From Malania oleifera (lineage: Eukaryota > Streptophyta > Magnoliopsida > Santalales > Ximeniaceae): DNA of 64,000 nucleotides. Location: positions 13,929,562 through 13,993,561 of the forward strand of contig NC_080418.1 in assembly GCF_029873635.1 (NCBI RefSeq). Reading direction: 5' to 3'. The stretch's first letter is position 1. Every line of letters starts with the position of its first letter. Both the position numbers and the translations under genes were made by a program. Positions 1-12,349 of this stretch are shown piece by piece. The notes below the pieces were generated by a model, which was not told the DNA's origin, made no database searches, and worked only from the letters and a program-made list of their open reading frames with translations.

Positions 1-1767
1 ATTGAGATAGAGAGAGAATGACACACATATTTGTTAACGAGGTTCAGCTAATATTGTCTACGTCTCCGCCTTGGGCATACCCCCCAAGGATTTCACTATT
101 CCTGCTTGCTTAATTGAACGGAGCAGAAGTCTTTTACATCATCTCCTTATGGTGCGAGGAAAATCTCAACTCAATTACTAGGCTGAGCCGAACTAGTTTC
201 ACTTGCGGGGCTGAGACTCTCCAGTTCAATTCCGAGCTAAACCGAACTGATCTCATTTACGAAGCTGAGACTTCCCAGTTCAATTGATGGGTTAAACCTA
301 ACCAATACATGGAAAATATTTTTGTACATGAAAATGCTTTTGAAAATACAAGTTAAGATGTACACATTTAAGTTCAAATAAATGCACTCTAATATGATAT
401 GCAATAATGCTCAGTAGAGTAAGAGTGTTTATCTAAATAATATTTTACAATCTTCGAAAAGAATGTATACAATAAAGAGTTTCAAAGATTTAATCCCTAC
501 AAAAGATTTTCTCCAAATAATATTTTTCAAGAACGAACTAGAAAACCTAGGGTTTTAGTTTCAAATAATTTTGCACAACAAAACAAAATACAAGCATTTT
601 AAAACTATATGTGCAAATCAAAATGAATGCCCAAATTAAAATGTTCTCTTCAAAAAGTTTTTCAAAATAATGAGTGGAAGAAAATGGAGAGCATAAAATA
701 TAACCTCATAAAAGATTTTGCAATAAAAACAAGTTTTGGGGTAACTTTGATTAGGATAAAAATTAGACAGAAAATGGGCTAATCAAAGTTGCTAATCTTG
801 ACTTATGAAGAGGTATATATAGACTTAGGGAAATTTTTGACCGTTGGGGATACGCCGAAAATTATTAAAAAGATTTTAAATGAGTTTAGGAAATTAACCT
901 GGTTTTAACTAAATTTAACCCCGGTAAAAAATAATGTAACCTGCGAGATTCGATTGCCCGATCTAAGGTTCGAGTGCTCGAATAGACTCAGTCAGAAATT
1001 TAATTTTTAAAGGTTTGGGTGCCCAAAGACAGGGTCGATTGGCTGAACCAAAGACAAAAACTTTCTGTTCGTGATTTGGGTGCTCGAAGCTGAGTTCGGT
1101 TAACCGAACCAGCAAGTTCGGTCGCCCGAGGCATATTTGAATGTGGAATTCGGGCGCCCGGGTTGGTGAAAAGGTACCTGACATGAGTTCGGTCACCCAA
1201 GGACGCTCAATTCAATTTGATTCGATCGCCCGAATCAAGTCAAACTTTTGACTGAACAACAGTTCGATCGCCCGAGGCAATTTGAACTACTAGGTTCGGT
1301 CGCCTGAAAGTCATCTGATTTTTACCTAAGGTCATTTTCTTTGCACTAAAATTTTCCTAATAATATGATAACTATGTTAGGGCTTTGTGCACTTAAGTGT
1401 GGGAACCTAAGGTCTATCTAAGGCCAAAAATTTGGCGTTGATCGGCTCCCTAAGGTCATTTGGTTCCCTATGATCAATCTACGGTCATCTAAGCATTCAA
1501 AACATATCATGCAAGATATATGTATTATTACAAACCAAGTAATAAAAATAAATGCAATACAAATTAAAATCAAAATGTTTTCTTCTCTTACTCTTCATTT
1601 TCAATGGAATTCACTAAGAATGTGTGAGTTTTATGTCCCTACTGACTTCCATTTTGCGGTATCTTATGTTCGTGCTGAAATGATAATCTGTTCAAACACT
1701 AAATGCACACATAAGATACAAGTGGTTTGTCAGCATCAAAACAGAGATCGAACTCAAAAAACCAACA
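1..1767 (-). mobile_element. Sirevirus-like Copia LTR, cut by the window edge
   Basis: The block resembles the complete Sirevirus LTRs at 34855-37054 and 53338-55535. It shares the 'acgaggttcagc' plus 'caaggatttcact' segment near 30-100. Its right end (about 1700-1767, ending ACCAACA) reads on the minus strand as TGTTGG...TTTTGATGCTGACAAA, a typical Sirevirus LTR start. A minus-strand TATA box lies at 811-824, and a cluster of degenerate palindromes of the type TTCGGTCGCCCGAA lies just upstream of it (946-1310). No polypurine tract or coding sequence follows at 1768. It is therefore either a solo LTR or the outer end of an element continuing to the left. The left boundary is outside the window. 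Confidence 0.7.
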
Positions 1768-3732
1768 CTTTGAGTTTTGATATTATTTTAATTTTTTATT
1801 TTTATTTATGTACTTTAAGGGTCAATTGGGATTAAGGAACTTATATGGAGGGAAAGTAAGGAAAGGAAAAATAAAGAGAAAACTCATTTTTCAAAATAAT
1901 TTCTTTCTCTATTAGATATTATCAAAAATGAATGTTTACTTTAATATGACTAAAAATTATGAATAACTAACTATTAGTGATGTGTAAAATCAATTTTTTG
2001 TTTATAAATTTGATATATTTTTCATTTTCCTTAATAACCAAACATGAAAAATAAGAATTCCTTGACATTTTCCTGACCCTTTTCGTAATATTTTTTGAGT
2101 TCCAAACCTAAAGAAACAAATTCTTGGAACAAAGCCTTACCAATACTCGACATTTTGATCTCAATATTAGGAATTGTGATAACCAAGAAAAAAGTAGGTA
2201 TTGGTTGGTAACCAAATACTCTTTCCTACAAATAAGTGGCAATAAAATACATTCTCCTCACGAGCAATATTAACTGTCTGGCTTCAAATGAACAAAATGT
2301 ATTCATGAAAAAGCAAGATTTATCGAGCATTAATTGAATGACACATGAATATAATTTTGTAGCAAGTTACAACATCATTTCTCAATAAGATGAGTATTTC
2401 TAATATAATCTATTTTGGGAGCAGGTTCGATTGCTAAGGATCCTTCCAACAGATAAAAACTATGTGAAGAGTCACCAAAATTATTGGGTCAAGTTACATC
2501 TCACATATATTTTCCAAGCAACAAGGCAATCTTCCGCATCAGGAAGCCATGGATCATAAACAATCCAATTTCGACCAGCAATTAACCATGATCAATTGTA
2601 TGCAACATCTTAACCATGGCCTCTCAAGAGTACCAGAGAACACCATCAAATACTCAGTTCAAGCTTCTTCATAAGAGTGGGTGGCAAGGAACCCTGGCTT
2701 ATGCCACATGATTCACCTCCCCCTTGTTCTTTGTGGTGATGGGCTTCTCGTTGGAGTCTTTGTTGAGGCTACTGTGCTATTTGTATATATTTCTTCATAT
2801 TGCAGTGATTGGAGGGACCTTTGATGTGGTTGAATGTGGTCATAAATCTGTTCCCGTGAAGGCCTTGTACATGCGCTTGAGGGGCTTTTAAGAAAGTCAT
2901 TAACTTTTGATCTAAACCCATTGTCTGCTTGGTAATTAATTAAGCTGGTGCAGCAGAAAAGGTCTAGGAAACAAATTGAACAAAATCTATAGGATCTAAC
3001 CTATGCAAAACAAAGCAAAAGGTGTAAATAAAGTCATGAAATTTCATTATTGGAAGACAACCCATCCGTCAAATTAAATGCATGTGGATTAGCAGATAAC
3101 ATAACTGTGATCCTACCAGTAGGAAAAAAAAAATCATTTTTTTGTTTAATCTGCAAAAGACAGGAAACTTAAAACAAAGTAGACCCCCTGATTGATCCAG
3201 TGCTCAAAAATCACATCTCATAACAACCCAAATAACCCCAAAAACATTAGCCTTCTTTTGGTTTTTTGGCCTCTTACCTTATTGACTTGTCCTGCACTTC
3301 AACAAGCCTTGCCAGTTTTCTGAACTAATGCCAATCCTGCAGGAGCCAGGAAGGTCACTCATCCTGCTTTGCTGTGGGTCTGCCTAGGCAGCACTTCGGG
3401 TTGGTCAGACTCAGGTTTGGTTCTGGGTCATCCTTAGCAACATTCATGTCAGGGTTTGCCACCATGTTGCACCATTCAGTAAACTGGCGTTGATGCATGT
3501 GCTTCCATGTTCCCTCTTCTAAGTGAAGGTTGAAATGAGCACTAAGATTGCAATCATCGGGATGGGCACTGTGCTCTGCTTCTTTGAGTTGACAAGTTGA
3601 ACTGGAATCTTTAAGCAGCCCATAGCCTCATACAGCCTCCAGATTTTGACCCAGCAATCATTGGCAGTTAGTCCTGTACAATCCATGAACGACTTACTGT
3701 TTAGATCAATAAGCTTTTGCACACACACTCAC

Positions 3733-3783
<51 letters not shown>

Positions 3784-4182
3784 ACAGAGATATGCGAGGA
3801 AGAAAAATTTCAAATCCACCTAAGCCATTTGAGGTTTAAGAAAAACTTTTCGCAAAGATAGAGGTTCAGATCAATGGATATACATTTACAAAGGATTTGT
3901 CCTAATTTACAGTTGTTTCCAGTTGTACTTTTTATTTCCAACTACCTATTTTTGGCTGATCATGGTAGACTTGCTTCAAAGCATGTTGGTCGAGCACAGC
4001 CTCACACAGTTGTAGCACCAGGGCAATTATCTTAGACAAACCTTCACTCTTCAATTCAATCTGCCAAATCTTTGCTCTCTAATCCCCCATAAAATCAGTT
4101 AAAAGTCCCAACAACAGCCTTGGAATGGGCTTTCCTTTCAGTGGGCCACGAAGGCTGAGATGTCGGCACATGCTCTCAAGAG
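1768..4182. other. Intergenic, no gene recognised
   Basis: AT-rich non-coding DNA with only short, unconvincing open frames. From about 2400 the base composition is a little less AT-rich and continues that way to about 6100, which may mark an old unrecognised repeat or dead gene. I could not match any frame to a protein family. A TA/GA microsatellite lies inside and is listed separately. Confidence 0.6.
3733..3783. repeat. Compound (AT)n(AG)n microsatellite
   Basis: About 26 bases of AT dinucleotides run directly into about 25 bases of AG dinucleotides. The small frame crossing it (IYIYIY then ERERER) is low-complexity translation and not a gene. Confidence 0.95.
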
Positions 4183-4560
4183 CGTTGACCAAAAATGTGG
4201 CAGCAATTGACCCGCGTGACAGAGGACCTAGGCATAGGTCAAGTCAGATTCAGAACAAGGCACTTGGATTGTCCTAGTTTAAGGAATTTGAGTAGCACTC
4301 TTACTGTCAGCTATAGCTTTTGGTGAGTCAACCAGACCTTGATCATACAACTGGTATCAGAACTAAGGCCACAGGTTGGGACTCCCAGCATGAACTGGCA
4401 ATAGCTGGGGGGAGATTGTTGGCCAAAATGTGGCAGCAACATTGCATGGTGGAGGCACAAGGTGCAAGTCAGATCATAGCCAATATGTGACACTTGGGCT
4501 GCCCTAGTTTAAAGGATGTGAATAGCACTCTCACTATCAAACGACAGGTGCCCAACCCTA
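4183..4560 (+). mobile_element. Probable TRIM (miniature LTR retrotransposon)
   Basis: Two related segments begin (C/T)GTTGRCCAAAA and ATGTGGCAGCAA, at 4183 and 4417. Between them lie a tRNA-Met-type primer-binding sequence TGGTATCAGA (4352-4361), directly after a segment ending TACA, and a polypurine tract (ggggggagat, ending 4416) directly before the second segment. This order (LTR of about 167 bp, PBS, about 67 bp internal, PPT, LTR) is that of a TRIM with no coding capacity. The two copies share blocks such as 'cctagtttaa' and 'agcactct' but have diverged. The second copy loses similarity near 4540, so its end is uncertain and no TSD could be assigned. Confidence 0.6.
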
Positions 4561-7385
4561 CTAAGAGGTTTGCGAAGTACCACTGCAGCCATTTTTGCCA
4601 CCCTTTCTAGCTCTGCAATAATGGGTGAGACTGTGAGAGGGCTACACCATATTGGGTTATGGCGCATTCTACTTCTATTACATACTTACATCCCATCTAG
4701 TACCTCTAATTGTCTTGGGAAGGCACTAAAGGAAGCTTACAAGGTGATTGCAGTGCTTTTATCTGCGTGGACATATGTCCCAAAACCAGACTCTGATGGG
4801 TCCAAAATTCTAGCCAGGGATCATCATCCTTTTCTATCTCCACCAATAGGAGGTGCCTCAAGGCTGTTGTTGTAGAGCCCTTGCTATTTGCCTCTTACTG
4901 AAGCCAACTTGTTAGATTGTGGTGAAGGGGGTCTATGACGCAGCTTTCTTTATTTTACCATCCCTAGGCCTAAATTTGATCAATTGTCCAAATACTGATC
5001 CCTGGGGGTTGCCAGGGAAATGTGATGAAACCACTAATTAGTAGACACTCTTCGTGGTCAAAATGTCTTGGATTGGCAAGCTATGATCTTTATAGTGATC
5101 TAAAACTTCATATCAATCTTTCACACAACAATTTGATCAATCTTCTTTTGAAAACTAGGATTTCTACGCTGCTCGATCTCCATTTTTCTGCCAGTTAATG
5201 TGGACTTGTTGGTCACTGTAGATTGATCCTTGCCACATTGACCCCCCACCGTGAAAAAAAAAAAGGGTCTTCTGTCCACCTGCAGAGGAGCCTTTTTCTT
5301 CTCTGGGAACTTCAATCAGTCCTCTAATGTCTGAACACCATGCAGTTGGCTGTAGTGTGTCCATAAGTTGTTCCATGGCTTTTAAACAGTTTTGATTTGG
5401 CCCAAGCAATCATTCAAAACCAAAATCTCATTGGCCCCAATGAGGTTGAATGAATTCTGCTAGCTGATGTCAGCAGCAACAGCCTTCCTATCCCTGTTCA
5501 CAAAATATTGGCTCAGTTTAAGTTTGGTACATGATGGGCAGTTATATGGTTTCCCTCTGAGAACCTTTGCCACGCAACTCTTCTTTTGAATCAGAATCCT
5601 CAAATCAGCTCAGGAGGCCAAATTGAAAACATATGTGATATCGTAACAGTCAAAGTGCTCCACCTTATGACAGGGATTGTTCAAGGCTAAACACACATAT
5701 TCCTTCTTAGATAGAAAAATCCAGCACCAGCTCCTATGCAGCCTAAGCCTAAACCTGAACATATCCATGGATCTGTACCTTTTCCAAATCGTCATCTCTC
5801 CTGTGAGGCTCTATGTGAATAATATTTTTCATGGAACTGAATCTCTAGCTGCAGCCATAAACTGAATTTGGGCAAGGTTCCAGGTGAAGACAGACCTTAG
5901 CCCTTTTTTTAACAAGAGAGAAAAAAAAGGGCAGACCTTAGCCTGAGCCCTGGGGTAGACATTCATGGTCACTTCACCACATTGCCACAAGAACTGGATG
6001 ATCTGCTTCACCCTCAATTGGCTAGGGCTTACTCAGGGAGGCTCTAATGACCATTGTTTGCCACATCATCTAGTACATAATTATGGGATAAACACTTGTA
6101 AAAGAAACTTAAAAAGGGCCAGGCAACCGCCAAAGCAATGATTCATAAAAAATTTTATCTTCTATTTATGGACAATTTTTGTGTAGTTACAACCTAAGAA
6201 TTTCACTTTATTGATTAATTCAAGTTGTCCGTCTCAACAGCTTGTTAAGAATTTCACCCATTTTATAATTTTTAGGAAAAATAAGCTAAAAACACATAAT
6301 AATTTGACTCCAAAACTTGGAAAGATATCCAAAGGGAAGACTATTGTTCAATAATTAGGTTACAAGCATTTTTTTTAATAACAGTAATGGTCCATGTAAC
6401 TGTAACAGTGGCAGTGTAATGGTCGCAACCGTCATCACCATTATGTAATGGGTAACGTAACTGACACAGCACCCGTGAATAATTTTTTGCATTAGCAAGC
6501 TTCTTTAAAACATATAGATTCACATGTTTTTGATCCCAGAATCCTATGTACTAATGCATTAAATGGTTTGTAGTAAATTTTAATCAATTTAAATACACAA
6601 TATACTTCAAGTATTGGATGTCATCTTGGTTGCTTTAGTTGCTTTTGGCAGGAAGAGGCACACATTTGCTACTTTTCACTACTTTATTCTTACAAGTGAA
6701 ATTCAAACTAAGAAATCAGGAATATAAAGAAACTATAGAATGCCATTTTTGTGCTCTGTCTTTACTGGAATTTTGTTATCCAAAAAATAAAAAATAAAAT
6801 GTTCATATGTTAAACAAGAACAAAAATTCATACCAGAGATAGTATTTTGATCTCCAATCTAGGTGTAAGAAAAACAATAAAATAAAATAAAACTGAAAGA
6901 ACTAAAAATAGGAACATATGTGATTTAATGAGAAAAAAAGTTGTGTATATTTGAATGGTAGTTATTTAAAAAATGCATAGTAAAGGTCAGTTGTCAAGGA
7001 AAATAAGCCCAAAAATGGATTTTTTTTAATAAAAAATCATTAACTTAATAAACCAACATAAAATTGAGTTTCCAAGCTTCAATAAAGGGAAAAGAGAAGG
7101 CAAAAAAAAGCACTCAAAAACTTGTTTTAGTAATTCACACCAATTTTCAAAACCATGGTCACAAATCAGGAAGGTCCATGGTATGCAAAAGACCCATTAA
7201 GGGCCCCAATTCTCCTAGCCACCATTTGGAAAATTGGCATTTAGGAATCGTCTTAAACTTTCATAAATATACAACACAATGATTGTAAACATAGGACATC
7301 TCAACTTATTAATCTTAGTTCAAACAAACAAGAGACATCATATCATACTTTGGGAAACAAAAGACATGCTTTGAATTAAACAAAG
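4561..7385. other. Intergenic, no gene recognised
   Basis: Several short frames exist on both strands (for example plus 4570-4875), but none carries a recognisable domain. Around 6385-6480 there is a patch rich in GTAACGG/GTAATGG-like words. It resembles the subterminal DNA of the hAT-like element at 9819-10701 and may be a fragment of a relative. The remainder is AT-rich filler. Confidence 0.5.
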
Positions 7386-9283
7386 TGTTGGCCTAACATG
7401 GCTTATTAATCTTATTTTGATGATAACAAATCAAAGGTAATTTAACATGTTTTGGTGAAAGTGATGATACTTCAGGAATCAGGTCTTTAATCATGAAGCT
7501 TATTACAAGACTACAAAAGGGAATAAAAGTTTAAAGGACATGAAAGCATAAATTCCAAAGATGACATGATGAAAGCTTAGAGAATTGAAGCTCAAAGGCA
7601 AGATGGAATAAGCAAATGACAAGCATGAAGACTCCAAGCTTAGAATATGTTTAAAGTCTTAAGAGAGTCTCTATGTAAGTACTTCATTCAAATGATGATA
7701 TGATTGGATTTGAAGTTTTTTAAGAAACTCATTGACTTAGAGAACATATTTTGAAAAACCCCGGAAAATATTTTTCAAAAGTCTTAAATTATTTTGGGTA
7801 AAGCAAAAGAGCAAAAAGAATTTGGAAACAAAGTGAAAATTCAGTTTTTTGGTTTGTCCAAGCGCCTGACAGTGTTGATCCAAGCGACTGACAAATAAAC
7901 AGAATGATTTTAAGAGAACCAGAGAGGACCTAAGCGACTGACTTGTAATGACCAAGTCGACTGACTCCTTACAGCCTTTGAAATTCTTAGTGTTTTAATG
8001 ATCCAGGCGACTGACTTCTCGTACCCAATCAACTGAATCTTCGAGAATTCAAATTTAAAAAATAACGGGAAGTTTCCAAAATTGAGTTTTTGAATTCCAT
8101 ATGTTATGAAAACTTAGGAAACACTCCAAGTCAATTGAGGAACACGAAATACTCCTTTCTAAACATCTATAAATACCTCCCAAGGCTAAGAATTCAAAAC
8201 ACCAAGCAATACATAGCAATCAAAGCTCTCTTCCTCTCAAAACTCTCAAAGCTCTCTTGCTCTCAAACTCTCTGAAGTTTCCTACTGAGTTTTGCTGTGA
8301 AACTCTCACGAATTTCTAAGCATATTCTGAATTCTTTCAATCAAGAAAGAAAGCTCACGGTGATATACTTTTAAGGCTTCAAATTCTTTCTATTATTATT
8401 TTGAATTGAAGTATATAGTTGTGCTTTATTGGTGTACTAATCAGCTCTTGCTAAAAGTGTCTTTGTACACCAAATTTGTTCTTGTTTTTGTAGACGGTTC
8501 AGGTCTTTGAATTGTTGTTAAACCAAGCGTGGGGTATCTTTTGGAGAGGCGAACTCTAGCCTATTGAAGGAGAGATTGTAAGGTTGCTCCTGCCCATAAA
8601 GGAGTGCATAAGGTTGCTCCTACTCGTAAAGGAGTGGTATAGTGGAATCCTTGAGCGACACGCCTAAGGCAAGGACATAAACGGGTATAGTTGAACCTCG
8701 TAAAACTCGTGGTGTCACTCTTTTCCCTACGTGGATTGAATATTAAATAAATTGAAAATTAATTTGAATTTGGGATTGCGGAAACCAAAAAGAGAGTACA
8801 TTGGTTGATCAATACTTACTGCGGAAACCATAAGGGAGTACGTTGATTGATTAAGACTCAAGACTCATTAATTGAAAGTTTATTTAAATTCAAGAGTTTT
8901 GGAAGAGTGTTGGAAATTTCAATTGTACTTCATATTGAGAAATCAAATTTATTAATACAGGAATTTTTATCAGTTACATACTTAAACTCTAATTTGAGTT
9001 ACTCAATTGCTAAATCTTGGAAGCATTGCCGGAATCATTCCTTATTGTGAATCTTGTTTTTGGTTATCTTGGTTGGATTAAATTAAATTGCTGAAGGGAT
9101 ATTCAAATTGGTGTATTCATTCATAAAGGTTTTAACTAAATTAATTTTCCGCTGAACTTGTGATTGTAAATCAACTTTGTATGTGTGGTTACTGAACTTA
9201 AAAAGAATTAATTAAATAAGGTAAAAAGAAATTTTAAAATCCCAATCCACCCCCCTCCCCTTGGGAATACATCTTACTTTTCA
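7386..9283 (+). mobile_element. Solo LTR A, Sirevirus-like Copia (TSD CAAAG)
   Basis: The LTR begins TGTTGGCCTAACA and ends TTTTCA. It is flanked by identical 5-bp duplications CAAAG at 7381-7385 and 9284-9288, so the boundaries are exact. No internal region remains, as expected after LTR-LTR recombination. The start motif followed by TTTTGATGATAACAAA is typical of Sireviruses. A cluster of the word CAAGCGACTGAC and variants lies at 7855-8035, upstream of a TATA box at 8167-8176 (CTATAAATAC). A pyrimidine-rich CCCCCCTCCCC tract lies near the end. It is related to solo LTR B at 13874-15809, with the same start, internal order and end. Small frames inside it are not genes. Confidence 0.9.
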
Positions 9284-9288
9284 CAAAG

Positions 9289-9810
9289 TACAAAAGAAAT
9301 TGAAACATCATCTACACTAAACATGCAAGCAAATTTACTCATATAACAAGTAATATGGGATTAGTTTAGACTGCACCTCGATGCAAAAACCGAGTTAAGC
9401 AAGCCATTGGGATATTGAAGAAAATGAACAATTAAAGCAATTAATATAATCAACTAGAGGAAAATACACAAAATATTATTTTTATCATGGATTTGAGCTT
9501 GGGATGAAGCCCAAGTTGCCTACTTATCCTTGTTTTGAAAGGAGAATCAAATCCATAGTAGCTCATTCCTTCAGCGAAGAGAGCAATCAAAACCAAAATC
9601 ATGCACATGCACATGTAAATGGGTTTTCACACATCATCATATATAATGACCACATAAGTTCAATCATGCACACTTCCTACATCATGCTTATCTTACATGT
9701 TTCAAATATCAACACATGTCGACACACCCCCAACACATGTCTATCAAGTGTCAAAACTATTTTCTTTTTTTAATTTTCAAACACATTAGAGACACAACTA
9801 GACACTTTGG
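9289..9810. other. Intergenic spacer
   Basis: AT-rich DNA between solo LTR A and the hAT-like element. One 89-residue frame (9504-9773) is present but shows no motif, and I regard it as chance. Confidence 0.6.
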
Positions 9811-9818
9811 AATACAGC

Positions 9819-10701
9819 CACGGTTTTAAATAAAGGCCGCGACTGTTACGTAAAGCCGTTACGTAACGATTTTTTGGGTTACCGATACCATTACACTGCG
9901 AAATCAATGAGGATAAAAATCACGATCGTAGCGGTCGTTACAGACTACGACTGTTACATAAGGGTTGCTATAGCCATTACGTAACCGCTACAGGACTGTT
10001 ACACCAAAAATTTTAATTTATTTATTACTTTTTCTTCTCACTTTTTCCCTCTATTTCATAAATCATTCTCAATATACCATGGGGCGAGAGGGGGAAAAGA
10101 TTATAATGAGGATGACAATGATACAAAATTTACTATTTCTTTAAGTACTCACAATAGATGCATTAATTAACAATTTGAAAATAGTAGTTAGGAAAATATT
10201 TTATTTTGATAATATTAATAGTGTGATATTTATGTTCTACATTTTTCAACTTCAACCATCTTTCTTTTCTAGCTATTTTATATTTGTATTATTTGTATGT
10301 CTTATTTGTCTAATAGATTAATAGAGTGTATAATTTATTTTGTTCTATTAATTAATTAAGCACACATAAGAATTTATCACAGATAAGAACAATGAGAAGT
10401 ATAAATACATACGCACGTAATTTTTCTATCAATGGTGGTTTAAAACAAATGTAAACTTGTTGCCCTTACCAAATAACTTAGTTACTTGAACTAAAGGATC
10501 CAAAATACACTAAAACTCTTTCTAAGAAGGTCTAAAAGCTTAAAACAAGTAAGTACACTAATATGCACAAGGTTGTGCGTGCTTCAAAAAAATTCATGGC
10601 CGTTACACCCGCTTCCTGTTATGCAACATCCGCTACTCCCACTTCCCGTTACACCCGTTACCGTTACGTTATGCTACCCGCAACCGCGATTTAAAACCAT
10701 G
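9819..10701. mobile_element. Non-autonomous hAT-like DNA transposon (8-bp TSD)
   Basis: The ends are inverted repeats: left CACGGTTTTAAAT; right, read on the minus strand, CATGGTTTTAAAT. Both are followed inward by GC-richer DNA full of GTTACG/CGTAAC words, including the palindrome GTTACGTAAC. The flanks carry the identical 8-bp duplication AATACAGC (9811-9818 and 10702-10709). An 8-bp TSD with CA..TG ends suggests the hAT superfamily. The match can be stretched to 9 bp (GAATACAGC), which would allow a Mutator-like element instead, but the termini pair better under the 8-bp reading. No transposase is encoded in the 883 bp. Confidence 0.8.
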
Positions 10702-10709
10702 AATACAGC

Positions 10710-11225
10710 TGAGACATGCCTTGGACGTAAATGCTACGTTTTGTTATCCTTGTATAGAACAAAACCCCAAATAAATAAAAAAAAAAATTAGGAGAGAGCT
10801 GAGGAGATGCAAACTCTTCAGGTTGAAGCCCTAGTGCTGCCTTAATGTCGGACTTCCTAGGCTTCCTTGCACTGCTGCCCCAGTGCCGGACTTCATATGA
10901 GCTAATTTAAATGGTCACATTAAAAAAGGACAATAAAGGTTATAAGAGGATACATGGAGGCCATTGATATGGAGATAAAAATGAGCCTGGTGATACAATT
11001 TTAGGTTTTTCCATGTCCTACAATTTGATTATAATGAATAACTACTTTAAGAAAAGAGAATAATACTTAATAATCTATAAGAGTGAACAAAATAAAAGTC
11101 AAATAGATGTTTTCTTAACTAGGAGGGGGGGATTGTTTATCATGCGAGGATTCTAAGGTTATCCCATGCAAAAGTTTGACTACACAACATAGAGTTCAAG
11201 TATTAGATATTTGCATTAAAAAATG
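10710..11225. other. Spacer between the hAT-like element and the LINE
   Basis: No gene recognised. Two short phrases recur near 10825-10900 (variants of 'ccggacttc' and 'cttccttgcactgctgcc'), which suggests a small local duplication of unknown nature. Confidence 0.5.
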
Positions 11226-11520
11226 GAGAGAAAGAGGGACATAAATCAATGCAAGAGGACTAGGTGGTAGAGGCTAAGGGAGAAAATATAGTAAAATTTA
11301 AAGATAAAATGATCAAAGAGGGTGATTGGATAATATGAGATAAGGTAGATGCGAACATTTTGACCTATGAAAAAGATAGCAAAAAAAAGAAGAAGAGATT
11401 TTAGGCGAATCTATAGAAATATTCTCAGACAATAAAGAAAGTTAGTGGTGGGATCAATATGTCCAAAAGGCCATAAAAAATGATATAAAACATGGCAAAA
11501 TTGTAGGAACATAGAAAACC

Positions 11521-11838
11521 TTGAAAAGTACAAAGAGAAAAGATGCAAAAAGGGGTATTACTGAAGCTAAACATAGAGCTTATGATAATTTATATGTTAG
11601 ACTAGATACAAAAGAAGGGGAAAGAGAAATATATAAACTCACTAAAGCTAGAGAAAGAAGGAGCAAGGATTTGGGTGATATGAAATGTATAAAAGATGAG
11701 AATGATAATGCCTTGGTTAAAGAAGAAGACATAAAAGAAAGGTGGTGGAGATACTTTAATGAGCTGTTTAATGAAAACCAAATTGGAAGTTTTAACTTAG
11801 AAGGGGCAAATGAGGAAAAGACCAAAAAAAAAATATAA
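11521..11838 (+). pseudogene. LINE ORF fragment before the reverse transcriptase
   Basis: This 105-residue open stretch contains AKHRAYDNLYVRLDTKEGER and KERWWRYFNELFNE, typical of the linker between endonuclease and reverse transcriptase in plant RTE proteins. The upstream sequence (about 11280-11520) continues the same protein in broken frames. It is a relic of a single polyprotein and not an independent gene. Confidence 0.75.
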
Positions 11839-12112
11839 GATTTGTTTGCAAAATTAAAATTGCTAAAGCGAAGATGGCTTTAAAAAAAATGAAAAGTGTA
11901 AGATCGTATAACACCCCAATTGAAGCTTGGAAATGTCTAGGGGATAATTAAAGTATTTGATTAACTAAATTATTCAGCACTATTACAAAAAACAAGAAAA
12001 TGCCAAAGGAATGGAGGAAAACCACGCTACTACCTATATACAAAAACAAAGGTGATATTCAAAATTGTAATAACTATCGCGGAATCAGATTTATGAGTCA
12101 CATGATGAAACT

Positions 12113-12171
12113 GCAGGACTTAAGGCTTGGTTTTGTTGTTGTTGTTGTTGTTATTGTTGTTGTTGTTTTAT
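12113..12171 (+). mobile_element. Very short RTE tail with (GTT)n, inserted in the LINE
   Basis: Within the reverse transcriptase region, 'gacttaaggcttggttttg' followed by a GTT repeat (about 12129-12168) interrupts the LINE. This phrase is the 3' tail of RTE LINEs (compare 17220-17260 and the minus-strand copy at 15975-16080). The flanking words ATGATGAAACTG (12102-12113) and ATGATGAAATTG (12170-12181) look like a target duplication, giving a 5'-truncated insertion of only about 60 bp. A further duplication of the following block lies just downstream and is listed separately. Confidence 0.6.
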
Positions 12172-12303
12172 GATGAAATTGTGGGAAATGGTAATTGAAC
12201 AAAAAATAAAATTAGAAATGAGGGTCTTTGTTGTTGTTTTTGTTCTATGATAAAACTGTGGGAAATGGTAATTGAACAAAAAATAAAATTAGAAATGAGG
12301 GTC
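12171..12303. repeat. Tandem duplication of about 57 bp inside the LINE
   Basis: The segment from 'tgatgaaattgtgggaaatg' to 'gaaatgagggtct' (about 12171-12228) is repeated almost exactly at about 12247-12303. Between the copies lies a short TTG-rich piece (ttgttgttgtttttgttc). The arrangement looks like an extended target duplication around another tiny TTG-tailed insertion, or slippage. Confidence 0.8.
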
Positions 12304-12349
12304 TCAAAAAAATCAATTTTATGCCTGGGAGATCGACAATATAATCTAT

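Noticed and set aside
946-1310. Repeated palindromic words suggesting a CRISPR-like array
   Set aside because: The words are short, degenerate and irregularly spaced, and lie inside a plant LTR upstream of its TATA box. There are no uniform spacers.
4570-4875. 101-residue plus-strand frame as a gene
   Set aside because: No motif, no intron signals, and it begins just after the TRIM candidate. Reverse-strand reading gave stops and no recognisable protein either.
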